DNA of 44,338 bases. Source: an uncultured Prevotellaceae bacterium. GTDB taxonomy: Bacteria > Bacteroidota > Bacteroidia > Bacteroidales > Bacteroidaceae. Below the pieces are notes generated by a model. That model was given only the letters and a program-made list of their open reading frames with translations, was not told the DNA's origin and searched no databases. The position numbers and the translations under genes were made by a program. The stretch is from NCBI GenBank assembly GCA_900314985.1, contig OMXL01000050.1, forward strand, positions 1-44,338, in the 5' to 3' direction. Positions 32,429 to 41,657 of this stretch are shown piece by piece; within the stretch, counting starts at the first letter, position 1, and the number at the start of each line of letters is the position of its first letter.

Positions 32429-33547
32429 TTAAGCATTAATAAGGTGATAAGTACCGCCAGCCAACGGCTTCACGACACCCTTCATTTCTAAAGAGAAGAG
32501 CTGAGCTGTCAGTTGACCGATAGGGATATTGGTACGTACACTAATCATATTTAACTGTAGGTCGTTGGTCTGCTGCAACAGCTGAACGATGCGCTGTTCG
32601 TCGGAGGTGAGGTCAGGAAACAACTGGCGCTCTACCGTGTCAGGACGCGTCGCAGTCGTCTGCCAACCTACAAAGGCCAGAAAGTCTTCGGCAGAGGTGA
32701 TGAGGGCAGCCATATTGTCGCGGATTATCTTGTTGCAACCCTCACTGGCAGGCATACCCACCGCACCAGGAAAGGCAAAGACATCGCGACCATACTCCTG
32801 GGCAATACGACAGGTGATTAGTCCCCCACCCTTGTAGGCACTCTCCACCAAGATGGTGGCATCGCTCATGCCAGCTACAATACGGTTGCGCTGACGGAAG
32901 TTGTTAGGCAGCGCCTCTGTCTGACTCATATACTCTGTCAACAGTCCACCCTGCTTCAGCATCTCAATGGCTGTGTCACGATGACGGGGTGGATAGATCT
33001 GGTCGAGTCCGTGCGCCAGCACACCCACCGTCTCGTAGCCGTTCTCCAGAGCACTACGGTGTGCACAGATGTCGATGCCATAAGCCAGACCACTAACTAT
33101 CAACACATCGGGAACCAGTCGTCTGAGGTCACTGACAAAGTGGTGTACCAAATCCTGACCATAGGTGGTGCAGTGGCGTGTACCTACAATATCAACGACA
33201 TGGCTTTGATTGAGGTTTGCCGAACCTTTATAATAGAGCACGATGGGAGCATCGTCACACTCTCTGAGACGCTGTGGATAGTCATCATCATTCAGACACA
33301 AGGCACGGATACCACCCTTCTTCATAAACTCCATCTCGGCAGCAGCACGCTTGAGGGCCTCATCCCAATTCTTCATCGACTCACGCAGACGAGGCGTGGC
33401 ATCAGGCATGACATCGCCTAAATCTAAGCGATGCTCATAGACCGCCTTTCCACTACCTAACGTACGGTAGAGCAGTAAGGCTGTCTGGAAATTGAAGCCC
33501 ATCATGCGTGTCAACGCTAAGGTATAGTAAATCTCTTCTTCCTGCAT
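32429..33547 (-). CDS. dprA: DNA-processing protein DprA
   Basis: The 372-residue product has an N-terminal SAM-like region (ALTRMMGFNFQTALLLYRTLGS), the Rossmann-type DprA core at ~80-290 (VVDIVGTRHCTTYGQDLV, SGLAYGIDICAHRSALE, VGVLAHGLDQIYPPRH, NFRQRNRIVAGMSDATILVESAYKGGGLIT), and a C-terminal winged helix (LTSDEQRIVQLLQQTNDLQLNMISVRTNI). DprA loads RecA on incoming single-stranded DNA during natural transformation. The gene follows the HAD phosphatase by 3 bases. Confidence 0.96.
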   Translation of the reverse strand: MQEEEIYYTLALTRMMGFNFQTALLLYRTLGSGKAVYEHRLDLGDVMPDATPRLRESMKNWDEALKRAAAEMEFMKKGGIRALCLNDDDYPQRLRECDDAPIVLYYKGSANLNQSHVVDIVGTRHCTTYGQDLVHHFVSDLRRLVPDVLIVSGLAYGIDICAHRSALENGYETVGVLAHGLDQIYPPRHRDTAIEMLKQGGLLTEYMSQTEALPNNFRQRNRIVAGMSDATILVESAYKGGGLITCRIAQEYGRDVFAFPGAVGMPASEGCNKIIRDNMAALITSAEDFLAFVGWQTTATRPDTVERQLFPDLTSDEQRIVQLLQQTNDLQLNMISVRTNIPIGQLTAQLFSLEMKGVVKPLAGGTYHLINA

Positions 33548-33550
33548 GGC

Positions 33551-34231
33551 TTATAGGATAGTTAGTAACTCACTTGGATGACTGATGAAACGCGTGGCAC
33601 CATGAGCCAACAGAAACTGACGGTCACGGAAACCCCAAAGCACGCTGATGCAGGGCATACCACTGGCTGCTGCTGTTGCTACATCGACATCGCTGTCACC
33701 TACATAGACAGCCTGCTCACGACTGACACCTAACTGGCGCAGGGCCTCGTTGACGGTATCGGGAGCGGGTTTCTTTCTGATGCCTTCTGCTTCGTGTTCA
33801 CCGATGGCCACCTCAATGCTGTCGGCAAAGAAGTGCTTGCAAAGCTCTTGCGTAGCGGCATAGAACTTGTTGCTGACCACTGCCGTCCTGCAGCCACGGG
33901 CACGCAACGCTTGCAGCATCTCCATAATGCCATCGTATGGACGTGTCGTATCCAGCGAATGCTCCAAATAATGCTGGCGGAAGGTGGCAAAAGCCTGTTC
34001 AAACTGTGGATTGGCAGCACCATCGGGGATGGCACGCTCCATCAGCAGGCGCACGCCATTGCCCACGAAGCGACGGACATCATCAATGCTATGCTGGGGC
34101 ATACCATAGGCTTGCAACGCATAGTTGACCGATGCTGCCAAATCACCCAAGGTGTCCAGCAGCGTACCGTCCAGATCAAAGATGAATGTCTGAGGCGGCT
34201 GACCCGTCCATAGTGGTGTCTTCTCTGTCAT
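33551..34231 (-). CDS. HAD phosphatase, phosphoglycolate phosphatase-like
   Basis: The 226-residue product has the four HAD motifs: FDLDGTLLDT (Asp19, Asp21), VVSNK, KPAPDTV and VGDSDVD, with a C1 cap domain between (SVNYALQAYGMPQHSIDDVRRFVGNG). It belongs to the Gph-like group that dephosphorylates small phosphoesters such as 2-phosphoglycolate. Its start overlaps the stop of the thioesterase gene by one base (TAATG), so thioesterase, phosphatase and dprA are coupled. Confidence 0.9.
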   Translation of the reverse strand: MTEKTPLWTGQPPQTFIFDLDGTLLDTLGDLAASVNYALQAYGMPQHSIDDVRRFVGNGVRLLMERAIPDGAANPQFEQAFATFRQHYLEHSLDTTRPYDGIMEMLQALRARGCRTAVVSNKFYAATQELCKHFFADSIEVAIGEHEAEGIRKKPAPDTVNEALRQLGVSREQAVYVGDSDVDVATAAASGMPCISVLWGFRDRQFLLAHGATRFISHPSELLTIL

Positions 34232-34641
34232 TACTCTTTCGGCATATAGGGTGCGAAAGCACGGTCGTAGTCCTCACTGCCTGCCAGTCGACCACCGACC
34301 AGACAGACCAGCGTGATATCTCCACGGAAACACAGCGCCTCGTCAGAAGCGCGGAAGATGTCCTGGTGGAAGATGTACTTGATGCCTTGCTTCTCCAACC
34401 ACAGGCGCGAGATGAACTCATCATCGCAACGCAGTGGTGTCTTATATTGCAAATTCATGCGTGCCACGACGGCATCCACCCCTTTCTCGTGCATCTCAGC
34501 AAAACTCAGTCCACAATGTTTCAAGAACAAGTGGCGTGTATGCTCTGTATAGTGGAGGTAGTTGGCATTGTTGACAATGCCTTCGATGTCGCACTCGTAG
34601 TCGCGCACCTCCATGCGTGCTTCAAAAATATATTTACTCAT
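34231..34641 (-). CDS. Hotdog-fold acyl-CoA thioesterase, YbgC/4HBT type
   Basis: The 136-residue product has the hotdog signature VRDYECDIEGIVNNANYLHYTEHTRH, with the Asp that activates water in the 4-hydroxybenzoyl-CoA thioesterase group, and the strand RMNLQYKTPLRCDDEF. It hydrolyses an acyl-CoA or acyl-carrier-protein thioester; the acyl group is not predictable. It overlaps DUF2851 by 4 bases upstream and the phosphatase by 1 base downstream. Confidence 0.9.
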   Translation of the reverse strand: MSKYIFEARMEVRDYECDIEGIVNNANYLHYTEHTRHLFLKHCGLSFAEMHEKGVDAVVARMNLQYKTPLRCDDEFISRLWLEKQGIKYIFHQDIFRASDEALCFRGDITLVCLVGGRLAGSEDYDRAFAPYMPKE

Positions 34642-35933
34642 GATCGTTTTAAATATTCAAACCCTATGCGACAGCGCAGACATTCCTTCTTGTCGCAATA
34701 TTCACGTTTCAACTGAATGAGCGCCTGTGAGTCACCAGCACTCTTGACATCCAGTCCACACTCTTTCCACATACGAATGATATGGTTGTTTTCTGCCTTC
34801 AACTGTTCCAAGATATCAAAGGCACGGTCGCAGAGTGCCTCCTTCATGCTATGACGCCCATAGGCAAAGAGCATAGGGACACAGGTGTTAATCATCAGCA
34901 GATTGATGGAGAACGGTGACAGGTGCTTGGCATTACGGAAACTCTCAGAGCCAAAGGTATAATGCGTCTCCCAATAGGGTGTCACCTGTGTACGCAGCAT
35001 AGCTGCCATTGCTGGCATATCCTGACAGTCGATAAGTGCCGAGAGGGTTGCCTTACGCTGGTAGTAGAGATTGGCCAACTGGGCAATACGGATGTGGGGG
35101 AAGTTCTGAGGACGCAGACGCAGGAAGCGCCATAGCTGCGCATTCATGGGAGTCAGCGAGAACTTATGAGCTAAGTATTGGTACTCATTGCGCAACTTAG
35201 CAAAATAGCCTTCGTTGAGTGCCTGTTGCTGATATTGAGCAGGAATGGTATTCAGTTCTAACAGTCCTGCCTGACCCATGAAGATAGCCTCTATCTGGAA
35301 CAAGTCGTCACGGTGTTTGCCAACAGCCTGCAAAGGGATATGGCGTGCCCACTCCTCAAAAGCATCACCATTGATGCCAAAGCCATAGTTGCGCGCCATG
35401 GTCTGGAAATAGGCATCCTCCCATGAACCACCGGCCTCTTTGACGCGCTCCTGGATAGCTATGGTCTTCTGTTCCAAGCGTTCCGTTTGCAGCGCAGCCA
35501 TCCACGCATGAATCGTCAGACGTGTCAAGTTGGGAATGATGCGGTAACAAGGTGGATAGGCATCAGTACGCAACAGCTCTTCATAGTTGTCATGTACCGA
35601 GGGCGGTATCGTCAGTACCATCTGTGGTACGAAGTGTCCTGACTGCATCTGTACCTCACGGTCGGCTACACCCACTACATGCAGCACTACATTATTATAA
35701 TGTTCGTCTTGCTGATGGCCATGCTGATACCAGTCGCTGGACTTGTCGTGAATCTCGACATTGCCGACCCATAGCGTACCGCCTATTTTCACCTTGGCAT
35801 TGAAGAAGTCGGGACCGCTATTACGGTTGTGCAGGCCGGGGTCTATAACCTCCACCTCCTGACCGTCAGTGGTCTGCAAACCTTCTATCGGCCACAGTTT
35901 ATGTTTCCAGCAGTAATGCAGCAGTTGTTCCAT
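34638..35933 (-). CDS. DUF2851 family protein
   Basis: The 431-residue product matches DUF2851: SGPDFFNAKVKIGGTLWVGNVEIH near residues 39-62, WYQHGHQQDEHYNNVVLHVV, then a helical C-terminal two-thirds with GFGINGDAFEEWARHIPL and a closing cysteine pattern (REYCDKKECLRCRIGFEYLK). The N-terminal D-x(n)-V-E-I-H arrangement recalls PD-(D/E)XK nucleases, but activity is unproven. It is the first gene of the coupled DUF2851-thioesterase-phosphatase-dprA set and follows the acetylesterase stop by 12 bases, so it may be read from the acetylesterase promoter. Confidence 0.88.
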   Translation of the reverse strand: MEQLLHYCWKHKLWPIEGLQTTDGQEVEVIDPGLHNRNSGPDFFNAKVKIGGTLWVGNVEIHDKSSDWYQHGHQQDEHYNNVVLHVVGVADREVQMQSGHFVPQMVLTIPPSVHDNYEELLRTDAYPPCYRIIPNLTRLTIHAWMAALQTERLEQKTIAIQERVKEAGGSWEDAYFQTMARNYGFGINGDAFEEWARHIPLQAVGKHRDDLFQIEAIFMGQAGLLELNTIPAQYQQQALNEGYFAKLRNEYQYLAHKFSLTPMNAQLWRFLRLRPQNFPHIRIAQLANLYYQRKATLSALIDCQDMPAMAAMLRTQVTPYWETHYTFGSESFRNAKHLSPFSINLLMINTCVPMLFAYGRHSMKEALCDRAFDILEQLKAENNHIIRMWKECGLDVKSAGDSQALIQLKREYCDKKECLRCRIGFEYLKRS

Positions 35934-35945
35934 CGCACTAATTTA

Positions 35946-37898
35946 TTAGCGAGTAAGCTCGTATTCAAAAGGCATGGCGGGCATACCTTTCTGATTGTAG
36001 ATGTTGGCACGCGTAGGATTGTCTTTCCAAGCATAGCGCACCCAGACGGGCTGGGCAATAGGAGACTGGAAGCGCACCTCAGCACCAGTGACCGTTGCCT
36101 CCACATTCACGAAACGCTTATCAGCACCAGCTACCTCTACCTCATAGGCCACACCCTCGCGCATAGGCTGGTCAAAAATCACTACCACCTGAGAGTCATT
36201 GACATGATGGCCTACTGGCAGAGGAGACAATGCTACCGACTTGCCATAAACCAAGCGGTCCATGCAGAGTGCCACACGTTCTGCGGCCTCTTTCTTACGC
36301 AAAGGATGGATATCTACCGTCTCACCAAGGTCTATCAAACAGGCTGTTTCAGCAAATTCATCGCCTCTCGTAGCCTGACGCTGAGCCTCACGCAGACGAG
36401 CCCAATTACTATTGACGGGGTTAGTCTGTGGTGTGATGGGAGAAGGCATACCAGTCTGCTGGCGACCATCGTAATTAGCCAACTGTACGATACAGAAGGG
36501 CAACGAAGCGTCGTGCCACAGCGCACGCCAACCACTCATCAACGTCCTTAGATAACCTTCATAAGGAGCAGGATTGCCCGTATTCGACTCACCCTGATAC
36601 CACACAATACCACTCAACGCATAGGGTGCCAACGGATAGAGCACCGCATTATAAAGTGTAGAAGGCATGTTCTGTAACGACACATCACTGCTTGGACATG
36701 AGGGCATATCAGCACCAGCATGGTGTAGCCACTTATTGCTCAATGCAATGACATCCTTAGGCATCGGATTCTGACTATAGCGGTCTGCACCAAAACAGAG
36801 CATATAAGGCTTCTCAGGGATGAAGTGTGCCATACCATATTTATTGATAAAACGGATGGTGATGACATTGTCGCCTTCGCGGAGCAGATCTGCAGGGATG
36901 TCATAGCGACGAGGAGGATACTGATAGTAGGTTCGGCCAACCTGCTGACCATTGACATAGGTGATGTCGGCATCGAACAACGTTCCCAACAGCAGACGCG
37001 CTGGCTTACCGGCATGCGCCTTGTCTATCTGGATATGCTGACGCAGCCATGTGCTACCCGTACCACGCCATCCCCAGTTGTTCTGGTCAATGACAGCCCA
37101 TGAAGAATCATCGCAGTCAAGGGCGGTAAAATTACCTGCTATGCCTGCATCCTGCTGGTCGAGCATCTCGTTCCAACGGCGATCAGCCAGATTGTTGGCT
37201 CTCATCTGTGCAGCAACATATTCCTTATTATCATAGAGACGGGTCTTCTGCAACAGTTTCGGATTGTCTTTCTCCAGACTGTCTGCCGGTAACCAAGCCT
37301 CAATAGGTGTACCACCCCAGCTATTCACAATGACGCCCTGTGGTACACCCGTCTTCTCTTGCATACGCTTGCCCAAGAAAGAACCTAAGGCCGAGAAGAG
37401 CCATGCGTTCTGCTTGGTCAGCGGTTTCCAATTGATGCTTGTAGGACGGATATCATCCTGTACACCATGAGCGTTCGTCTCGTTCTGAACACGGAACAAA
37501 CGAACGGAAGGATTGTCAAAATGGTCGATTTCATCGACATATTGCGGATATACACGTTCGATGGTGACGTCGATATTAGACTGTCCGGAACATAGCCACA
37601 CATCACCCACCAACACGTCTGTCAACTCCTGATTGTCTACCACAAGTGTATAGGGACCACCGGGCTTCGTCTTCGGCAAGTCGATACGCCAACGACCTTG
37701 ATCGTCAGCTACTGTGGTATATTGTTTCTTCTGCCAGCGGATAACTACCTGTTCTTTAGGATCAGCCTTACCCCATATAGGAATAGGCTTTCCACGCTGA
37801 AGAACCATACCCGACTGAAACATTTGAGGTAGCACAATTTTAGCATCAGCCACACAGAAACCTGCTAAGGCCAATAGAAGGAGGAAAGATTTTCTCAT
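35946..37898 (-). CDS. SGNH acetylesterase, sialate O-acetylesterase family
   Basis: The 650-residue product has a signal peptide (MRKSFLLLLALAGFCVADA) and a split SGNH hydrolase: LCSGQSNI with the nucleophile Ser, GGTPIEAW, YQGESN, and LGETVDIHPLRK with the Asp-x-x-His pair. A jelly-roll insert (LLLGTLFDADITYVNGQQVG) lies between the halves, as in two-domain family members. The family removes acetyl groups from sugars. Being divergent from a xylan operon, it is more likely an acetyl-xylan esterase, comparable in place to XynE of P. bryantii, than a sialic-acid enzyme. The ATG at 37898 is chosen for the signal peptide and the promoter at 37925-37956; the long upstream frame is not coding. Confidence 0.88.
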   Translation of the reverse strand: MRKSFLLLLALAGFCVADAKIVLPQMFQSGMVLQRGKPIPIWGKADPKEQVVIRWQKKQYTTVADDQGRWRIDLPKTKPGGPYTLVVDNQELTDVLVGDVWLCSGQSNIDVTIERVYPQYVDEIDHFDNPSVRLFRVQNETNAHGVQDDIRPTSINWKPLTKQNAWLFSALGSFLGKRMQEKTGVPQGVIVNSWGGTPIEAWLPADSLEKDNPKLLQKTRLYDNKEYVAAQMRANNLADRRWNEMLDQQDAGIAGNFTALDCDDSSWAVIDQNNWGWRGTGSTWLRQHIQIDKAHAGKPARLLLGTLFDADITYVNGQQVGRTYYQYPPRRYDIPADLLREGDNVITIRFINKYGMAHFIPEKPYMLCFGADRYSQNPMPKDVIALSNKWLHHAGADMPSCPSSDVSLQNMPSTLYNAVLYPLAPYALSGIVWYQGESNTGNPAPYEGYLRTLMSGWRALWHDASLPFCIVQLANYDGRQQTGMPSPITPQTNPVNSNWARLREAQRQATRGDEFAETACLIDLGETVDIHPLRKKEAAERVALCMDRLVYGKSVALSPLPVGHHVNDSQVVVIFDQPMREGVAYEVEVAGADKRFVNVEATVTGAEVRFQSPIAQPVWVRYAWKDNPTRANIYNQKGMPAMPFEYELTR

Positions 37899-37924
37899 GA
37901 CTATGTTATGATTAGTTGCGCCGA

Positions 37925-37956
37925 CAAAGGTACGAATAAGTGAGCAAAAAGCCAAA
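37925..37956 (-). promoter_or_regulatory. Complete promoter TTTG-N20-TACCTTTG for the acetylesterase
   Basis: On the minus strand TTTG (37953-37956) lies 20 bases before TACCTTTG (37925-37932). The start codon follows 26 bases later. Confidence 0.75.
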
Positions 37957-37993
37957 GAATTTACGTTTTTTCCTACTATGCTACAAATAATGT

Positions 37994-38018
37994 ATGTTTT
38001 TGTAACATGTAAAAACAT
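37994..38018. promoter_or_regulatory. 25-bp dyad, candidate operator
   Basis: ATGTTTTT (37994-38001) and AAAAACAT (38011-38018) are perfect inverted arms around GTAACATGT. The dyad lies between the divergent acetylesterase and xylan-operon promoters, ending 19 bases before the TAACTTTG box, where the -33 element would be. A regulator bound here could control both directions. Confidence 0.55.
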
Positions 38019-38037
38019 CCATTTCATCAGAAAAGAG

Positions 38038-38045
38038 TAACTTTG
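38038..38045 (+). promoter_or_regulatory. TAACTTTG -7 box for the xylan operon
   Basis: TAACTTTG fits TAnnTTTG and is 30 bases upstream of the transporter ATG. The -33 TTTG is absent and replaced by the dyad's right arm, which suggests activated transcription. Confidence 0.65.
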
Positions 38046-38075
38046 CACAAAAATTATAAATAATACATAACAACA

Positions 38076-39494
38076 ATGACACCTAACGAAACACAAGGAG
38101 CCAAAGGATTTTACAAATTGTCCTGGCTGCAACGAATTGGTTTTGGTTCTGGCGACTTGGCACAGAACCTGATTTATCAGACCATCAGCATGTATTTGCT
38201 GTTCTTCTACACTAACATTTATGGACTCGACCCCGCTGATGCTGCCACCATGTTCTTGGTAGTTCGCTTGGTAGACGTACTGTGGGATCCCTTGGTAGGA
38301 ACCTACGTCGACAAGCACAACCCAACGCTGGGTAAATATCGTTCTTACCTCGTTCTTGGCGGTATTCCTCTGACGGGCTTCGCTATTCTGTGTTTCTGGA
38401 ACGGCTTTGCACCATCACTCGTTTATGCATACGTCACCTATGTAGGCATGTCGATGCTCTACACACTGATTAATGTACCTTATGGTGCCCTGAATTCTTC
38501 ACTGACTCGCGACACTGACGAGATTACCACGCTGACCAGCGTTCGTATGTTCCTGGCTAATGTCGGTGGACTCTGTGTAGCATCAGGTATTCCCCTCGTT
38601 GTTGCTTTCTTTGCCCCAAAGACTGCTGACGGAGAGGCTATCATCAATACCCCAGAGGCCAGCAGTGCATGGTTTATGACGATGGCTATCTACGCTATCA
38701 TTGGTCTGGTACTGCTCATCTTCTGCTTCACACAGACCAAGGAGCGCGTGGTAATGGATGCCAAGGATATGGAAGACGTAAAGGTCAGCGACCTGTGGAC
38801 TGAGTTTGTTCACAACCGCCCCTTACGCGTATTGGCTTTCTTCTTCATCACTGCCTTCGCTATGATGTCAGTAGGTAATGCTGCTGGCTCGTACTATATG
38901 ACCTGTAACCTGCAGGCAACGAGCGACCAGCTGGCCATCTTCATGGGTCTGGGTTCTGTTCCTGCCTTCATCTTTATGCCATTGGTTCCTGCCATCAAGA
39001 AGGCTGTGGGCAAGCGTGGCATGTTCAACATCTTCCTGACAGTAGCCATCGTGGGTATGGCCATCCTGTATGTTGTCAGCGTCATTCCTTCACTGAAGGA
39101 GCAGATGTGGATTGTCTATGTGGCACAGTTCATCAAGTCTACTGGTGTCATCGTAGCCACTGGTTACATGTGGGCACTGGTTCCTGAGGTAATCTCTTAT
39201 GGTGAGTACACCACTGGCAAGCGTATCTCTGGTATCGTGAACGCCCTGACAGGTATCTTCTTCAAGGCTGGTATGGCTTTGGGTGGTGTTGTTCCTGGAC
39301 TGGTACTGGCTTACGTTGGCTTCAATGCCAAGGAGACTGTTCAGACTCCGTTTGCTGAGCAGGGTATCCTGTGGCTGGTATGTGTCATCCCCGCCTTGCT
39401 GCTGGGTCTGGCCATGTTCATCATCTCACGCTATGAGTTGACTGACGAAGTCATCGATGACATCAACAAGAAAATTGAAGCACGTAACAAATAA
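38076..39494 (+). CDS. xynD: GPH-family xyloside/oligosaccharide symporter
   Basis: The 472-residue product has about 12 membrane segments and glycoside-pentoside-hexuronide family features: FGSGDLAQNLIYQTISMYLLFFYTN near the start, VRLVDVLWDPLVGTYVDKHNPTLGKYRS in the first loop, PYGALNSSLTRDTDEITTLTSVRM, and VPEVISYGEYTTGKRISGIVNAL. These proteins import glycosides with sodium or protons. Followed by GH10 and GH43 genes, it matches the xynD-xynA-xynB order of P. bryantii and probably imports xylo-oligosaccharides; the symbol is given on that basis. Ten bases separate its stop from the GH10 start. Confidence 0.9.
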   Translation: MTPNETQGAKGFYKLSWLQRIGFGSGDLAQNLIYQTISMYLLFFYTNIYGLDPADAATMFLVVRLVDVLWDPLVGTYVDKHNPTLGKYRSYLVLGGIPLTGFAILCFWNGFAPSLVYAYVTYVGMSMLYTLINVPYGALNSSLTRDTDEITTLTSVRMFLANVGGLCVASGIPLVVAFFAPKTADGEAIINTPEASSAWFMTMAIYAIIGLVLLIFCFTQTKERVVMDAKDMEDVKVSDLWTEFVHNRPLRVLAFFFITAFAMMSVGNAAGSYYMTCNLQATSDQLAIFMGLGSVPAFIFMPLVPAIKKAVGKRGMFNIFLTVAIVGMAILYVVSVIPSLKEQMWIVYVAQFIKSTGVIVATGYMWALVPEVISYGEYTTGKRISGIVNALTGIFFKAGMALGGVVPGLVLAYVGFNAKETVQTPFAEQGILWLVCVIPALLLGLAMFIISRYELTDEVIDDINKKIEARNK

Positions 39495-39504
39495 TACCAA
39501 GCCT

Positions 39505-40611
39505 ATGAAGAAACTGTTTTTATTATCATTTATCATTAGTTCTTTATCATTTAGCCACGCAGTGGCACAAGGTCTTAAAGACGCCATTGGCAAGTACTGC
39601 CTGATTGGTGCAGCCATCAACCAGTGGCAGAGCGACGGACAGGTTCCTGAGGCTGATGCCGTCGTCGACAAGCACTTTAACTGTGCTGTCGCTGAGAACT
39701 GCATGAAGCCTGAGTCATTGGCACCCGCTGAGGGCATCTTTGACTTCCGTGTGGCTGACAAGTTCGTCAACTACTGTAAACAACACAACCTGAAGGTGCT
39801 GGGCCACTGTCTGGTATGGCACTCACAGGCTCCTGACTGGTGGTTCACCAATGGCTATACTGCCTCACCAGCATCTAAAGAGGTGCTGAAAGAGCGCCTT
39901 ATCAAGCATATCAAGACGGTAGTAGGCCATTATAAGGGGCAGATTCATGGTTGGGACGTTGTCAACGAAGCCATCAACGACGATGGTTCATTCCGCAACT
40001 CTCCTTACTACAGACTGCTGGGCGAGGAATTCATTGAGATTGCTTTCCGTACTGCTCACGAGGCTGACCCAGACGCTGAGCTCTACTATAATGACTACTC
40101 GATGGCTGGCGCTGCCAAGCGCGAGGCTGTCTGCCGACTGGTGAAGAACCTGAAGGCCAAGGGTCTGCGCATCGATGGCGTTGGTATGCAGAGCCACAAT
40201 GGTTTGGACTATCCCAATTTGGAGGAATACGAGAAGAGTATCGATGCCTTTGCTGCTTGTGGCGTAAAGGTGATGATTACTGAGCTGGATTTGAACGTAC
40301 TGCCTAACCCACAGGGATTCGGTGGTGCTGACATTGCCCAGAACTTCGAGTTGCAGAAGAAGTATAATCCTTATGTTGACGGACTGCCTGCTGCTAAAGC
40401 CAAAGAGGTTGACAAGCGCTGGTTGGAGCTGTTCCAGATCTACTACAAGCACCGTCACCAGATCTCACGCATCAATCTGTGGGGTGTCAACGATGGTGGC
40501 TCGTGGTTGAATGGCTGGCCTATCAAGGGGCGTACCAACTATCCCCTACTCTTTGACCGCCAGTATAAGGAGAAGCCTGTTATCAACGAAATTATCAAAA
40601 TCTACAAATAA
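39505..40611 (+). CDS. xynA: GH10 endo-1,4-beta-xylanase
   Basis: The 368-residue product has a signal peptide (MKKLFLLSFIISSLSFSHAVAQ) and a single GH10 barrel of ordinary length. Catalytic residues are the acid/base Glu155 (WDVVNEAI) and the nucleophile Glu260 (VMITELDL); GHCLVWHSQAPDWW and YNDYS are also typical. It cuts the beta-1,4-xylan backbone outside the inner membrane, giving oligosaccharides for the GPH importer. No carbohydrate-binding module is present. The ATG at 39505 is chosen because it opens the signal peptide; the longer frame would run back into the transporter gene. Confidence 0.95.
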   Translation: MKKLFLLSFIISSLSFSHAVAQGLKDAIGKYCLIGAAINQWQSDGQVPEADAVVDKHFNCAVAENCMKPESLAPAEGIFDFRVADKFVNYCKQHNLKVLGHCLVWHSQAPDWWFTNGYTASPASKEVLKERLIKHIKTVVGHYKGQIHGWDVVNEAINDDGSFRNSPYYRLLGEEFIEIAFRTAHEADPDAELYYNDYSMAGAAKREAVCRLVKNLKAKGLRIDGVGMQSHNGLDYPNLEEYEKSIDAFAACGVKVMITELDLNVLPNPQGFGGADIAQNFELQKKYNPYVDGLPAAKAKEVDKRWLELFQIYYKHRHQISRINLWGVNDGGSWLNGWPIKGRTNYPLLFDRQYKEKPVINEIIKIYK

Positions 40612-40619
40612 CTACTATT

Positions 40620-41657
40620 ATGGCAAAATTACCACGTTATCTTTTTCCAAGCGACTATATGGCTGACCCTTCAGCCAATGTATTTAACGGACGCCTGTAT
40701 GTTTACCCCAGCCATGACTGGGATGCTGGCGAATGTTTCGACGATGATGGCGGTCACTTCCAGATGCGCGACTATCACGTACTGTCATGGAATGATGTAG
40801 AAAACGATGAAGCTACCGACCACGGAGTAATTCTCGATGTAGACCAGGTAAAATGGGCCGAGAAGCAGATGTGGGACAATGACGTCGTTGAGAAAGACGG
40901 CAAATACTACCTGATCTTCTCAGCTAAAGGCTACGACGGCGTATTCCATCTGGGCGTAGCTGTTGCTGATAAGCCCGAAGGTCCGTTCGTTCCTCAGGAT
41001 CAACCTATCCGTGGCTCTTTCTCTATCGACCCCAGCGTCTTCAAGGATGACGACGGCAAAATCTACTGCTACTTCGGTGGTCTGTGGGGTGGACAGCTGC
41101 AGTGGTGGCACGCTACCTATCACGGCTTTGAGGCTATCCCTGGCAAGTACGGAGACGACAACGGCCTCATCGACCTGGGTCCTGCTCCCGACCACAAGAC
41201 TCAGCTCTTTGCTAAGCCCGATGCTCCCGCTATTCCCAGTGCAGTAGTGCGTATGAGCGACGATGTGCTGCAGTTTGCAGAGGCTCCACGTCCTCTTATC
41301 ATCGTTGACAAGGACGGACAGCCCTTGAAGGCTGGTGACCCACACCGCTTCTTCGAGGCCAGCTGGATGCATAAGTATAATGGTAAGTACTACCTCTCCT
41401 ACTCTACTGGCGACAGCCACATGCTGTGCTATGCTATCAGCGACAACCCTTATGGTCCCTTCACCTATCAGGGTGTTATCCTTGATCCCGTCGTAGGATG
41501 GACCACTCACCACAGCATCGTAGAGTATAAGGGCCAGTGGTATCTGTTCTATCACGACTGCGTACCCAGCAACGACATCACGCACCTTCGCTCACTGAAG
41601 GTTCAGCGCCTGTTCTACAATGAGGACGGCACTATCCAAAAGGTTGTGAATGAGTGA
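40620..41657 (+). CDS. xynB: GH43 beta-xylosidase / alpha-L-arabinofuranosidase
   Basis: The 345-residue product is a single five-bladed GH43 propeller with base Asp16 (YMADPSAN), pKa-modulating Asp137 (FSIDPSVF) and acid Glu246 (FFEASWM). It has no signal peptide, so it works in the cytoplasm on imported xylo-oligosaccharides, which fits its place as third gene after importer and xylanase. Beta-xylosidase and arabinofuranosidase activities are both common in the family. The start is 8 bases after the GH10 stop. The last codons (KVVNE) and stop lie in a sequence that is repeated 74 bases downstream. Confidence 0.93.
   Translation: MAKLPRYLFPSDYMADPSANVFNGRLYVYPSHDWDAGECFDDDGGHFQMRDYHVLSWNDVENDEATDHGVILDVDQVKWAEKQMWDNDVVEKDGKYYLIFSAKGYDGVFHLGVAVADKPEGPFVPQDQPIRGSFSIDPSVFKDDDGKIYCYFGGLWGGQLQWWHATYHGFEAIPGKYGDDNGLIDLGPAPDHKTQLFAKPDAPAIPSAVVRMSDDVLQFAEAPRPLIIVDKDGQPLKAGDPHRFFEASWMHKYNGKYYLSYSTGDSHMLCYAISDNPYGPFTYQGVILDPVVGWTTHHSIVEYKGQWYLFYHDCVPSNDITHLRSLKVQRLFYNEDGTIQKVVNE

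Noticed and set aside
35946-38318. A 790-residue form of the acetylesterase starting at 38318
   Set aside because: The extra N-terminus crosses the divergent promoters and the transporter gene, while the ATG at 37898 opens a clear signal peptide.
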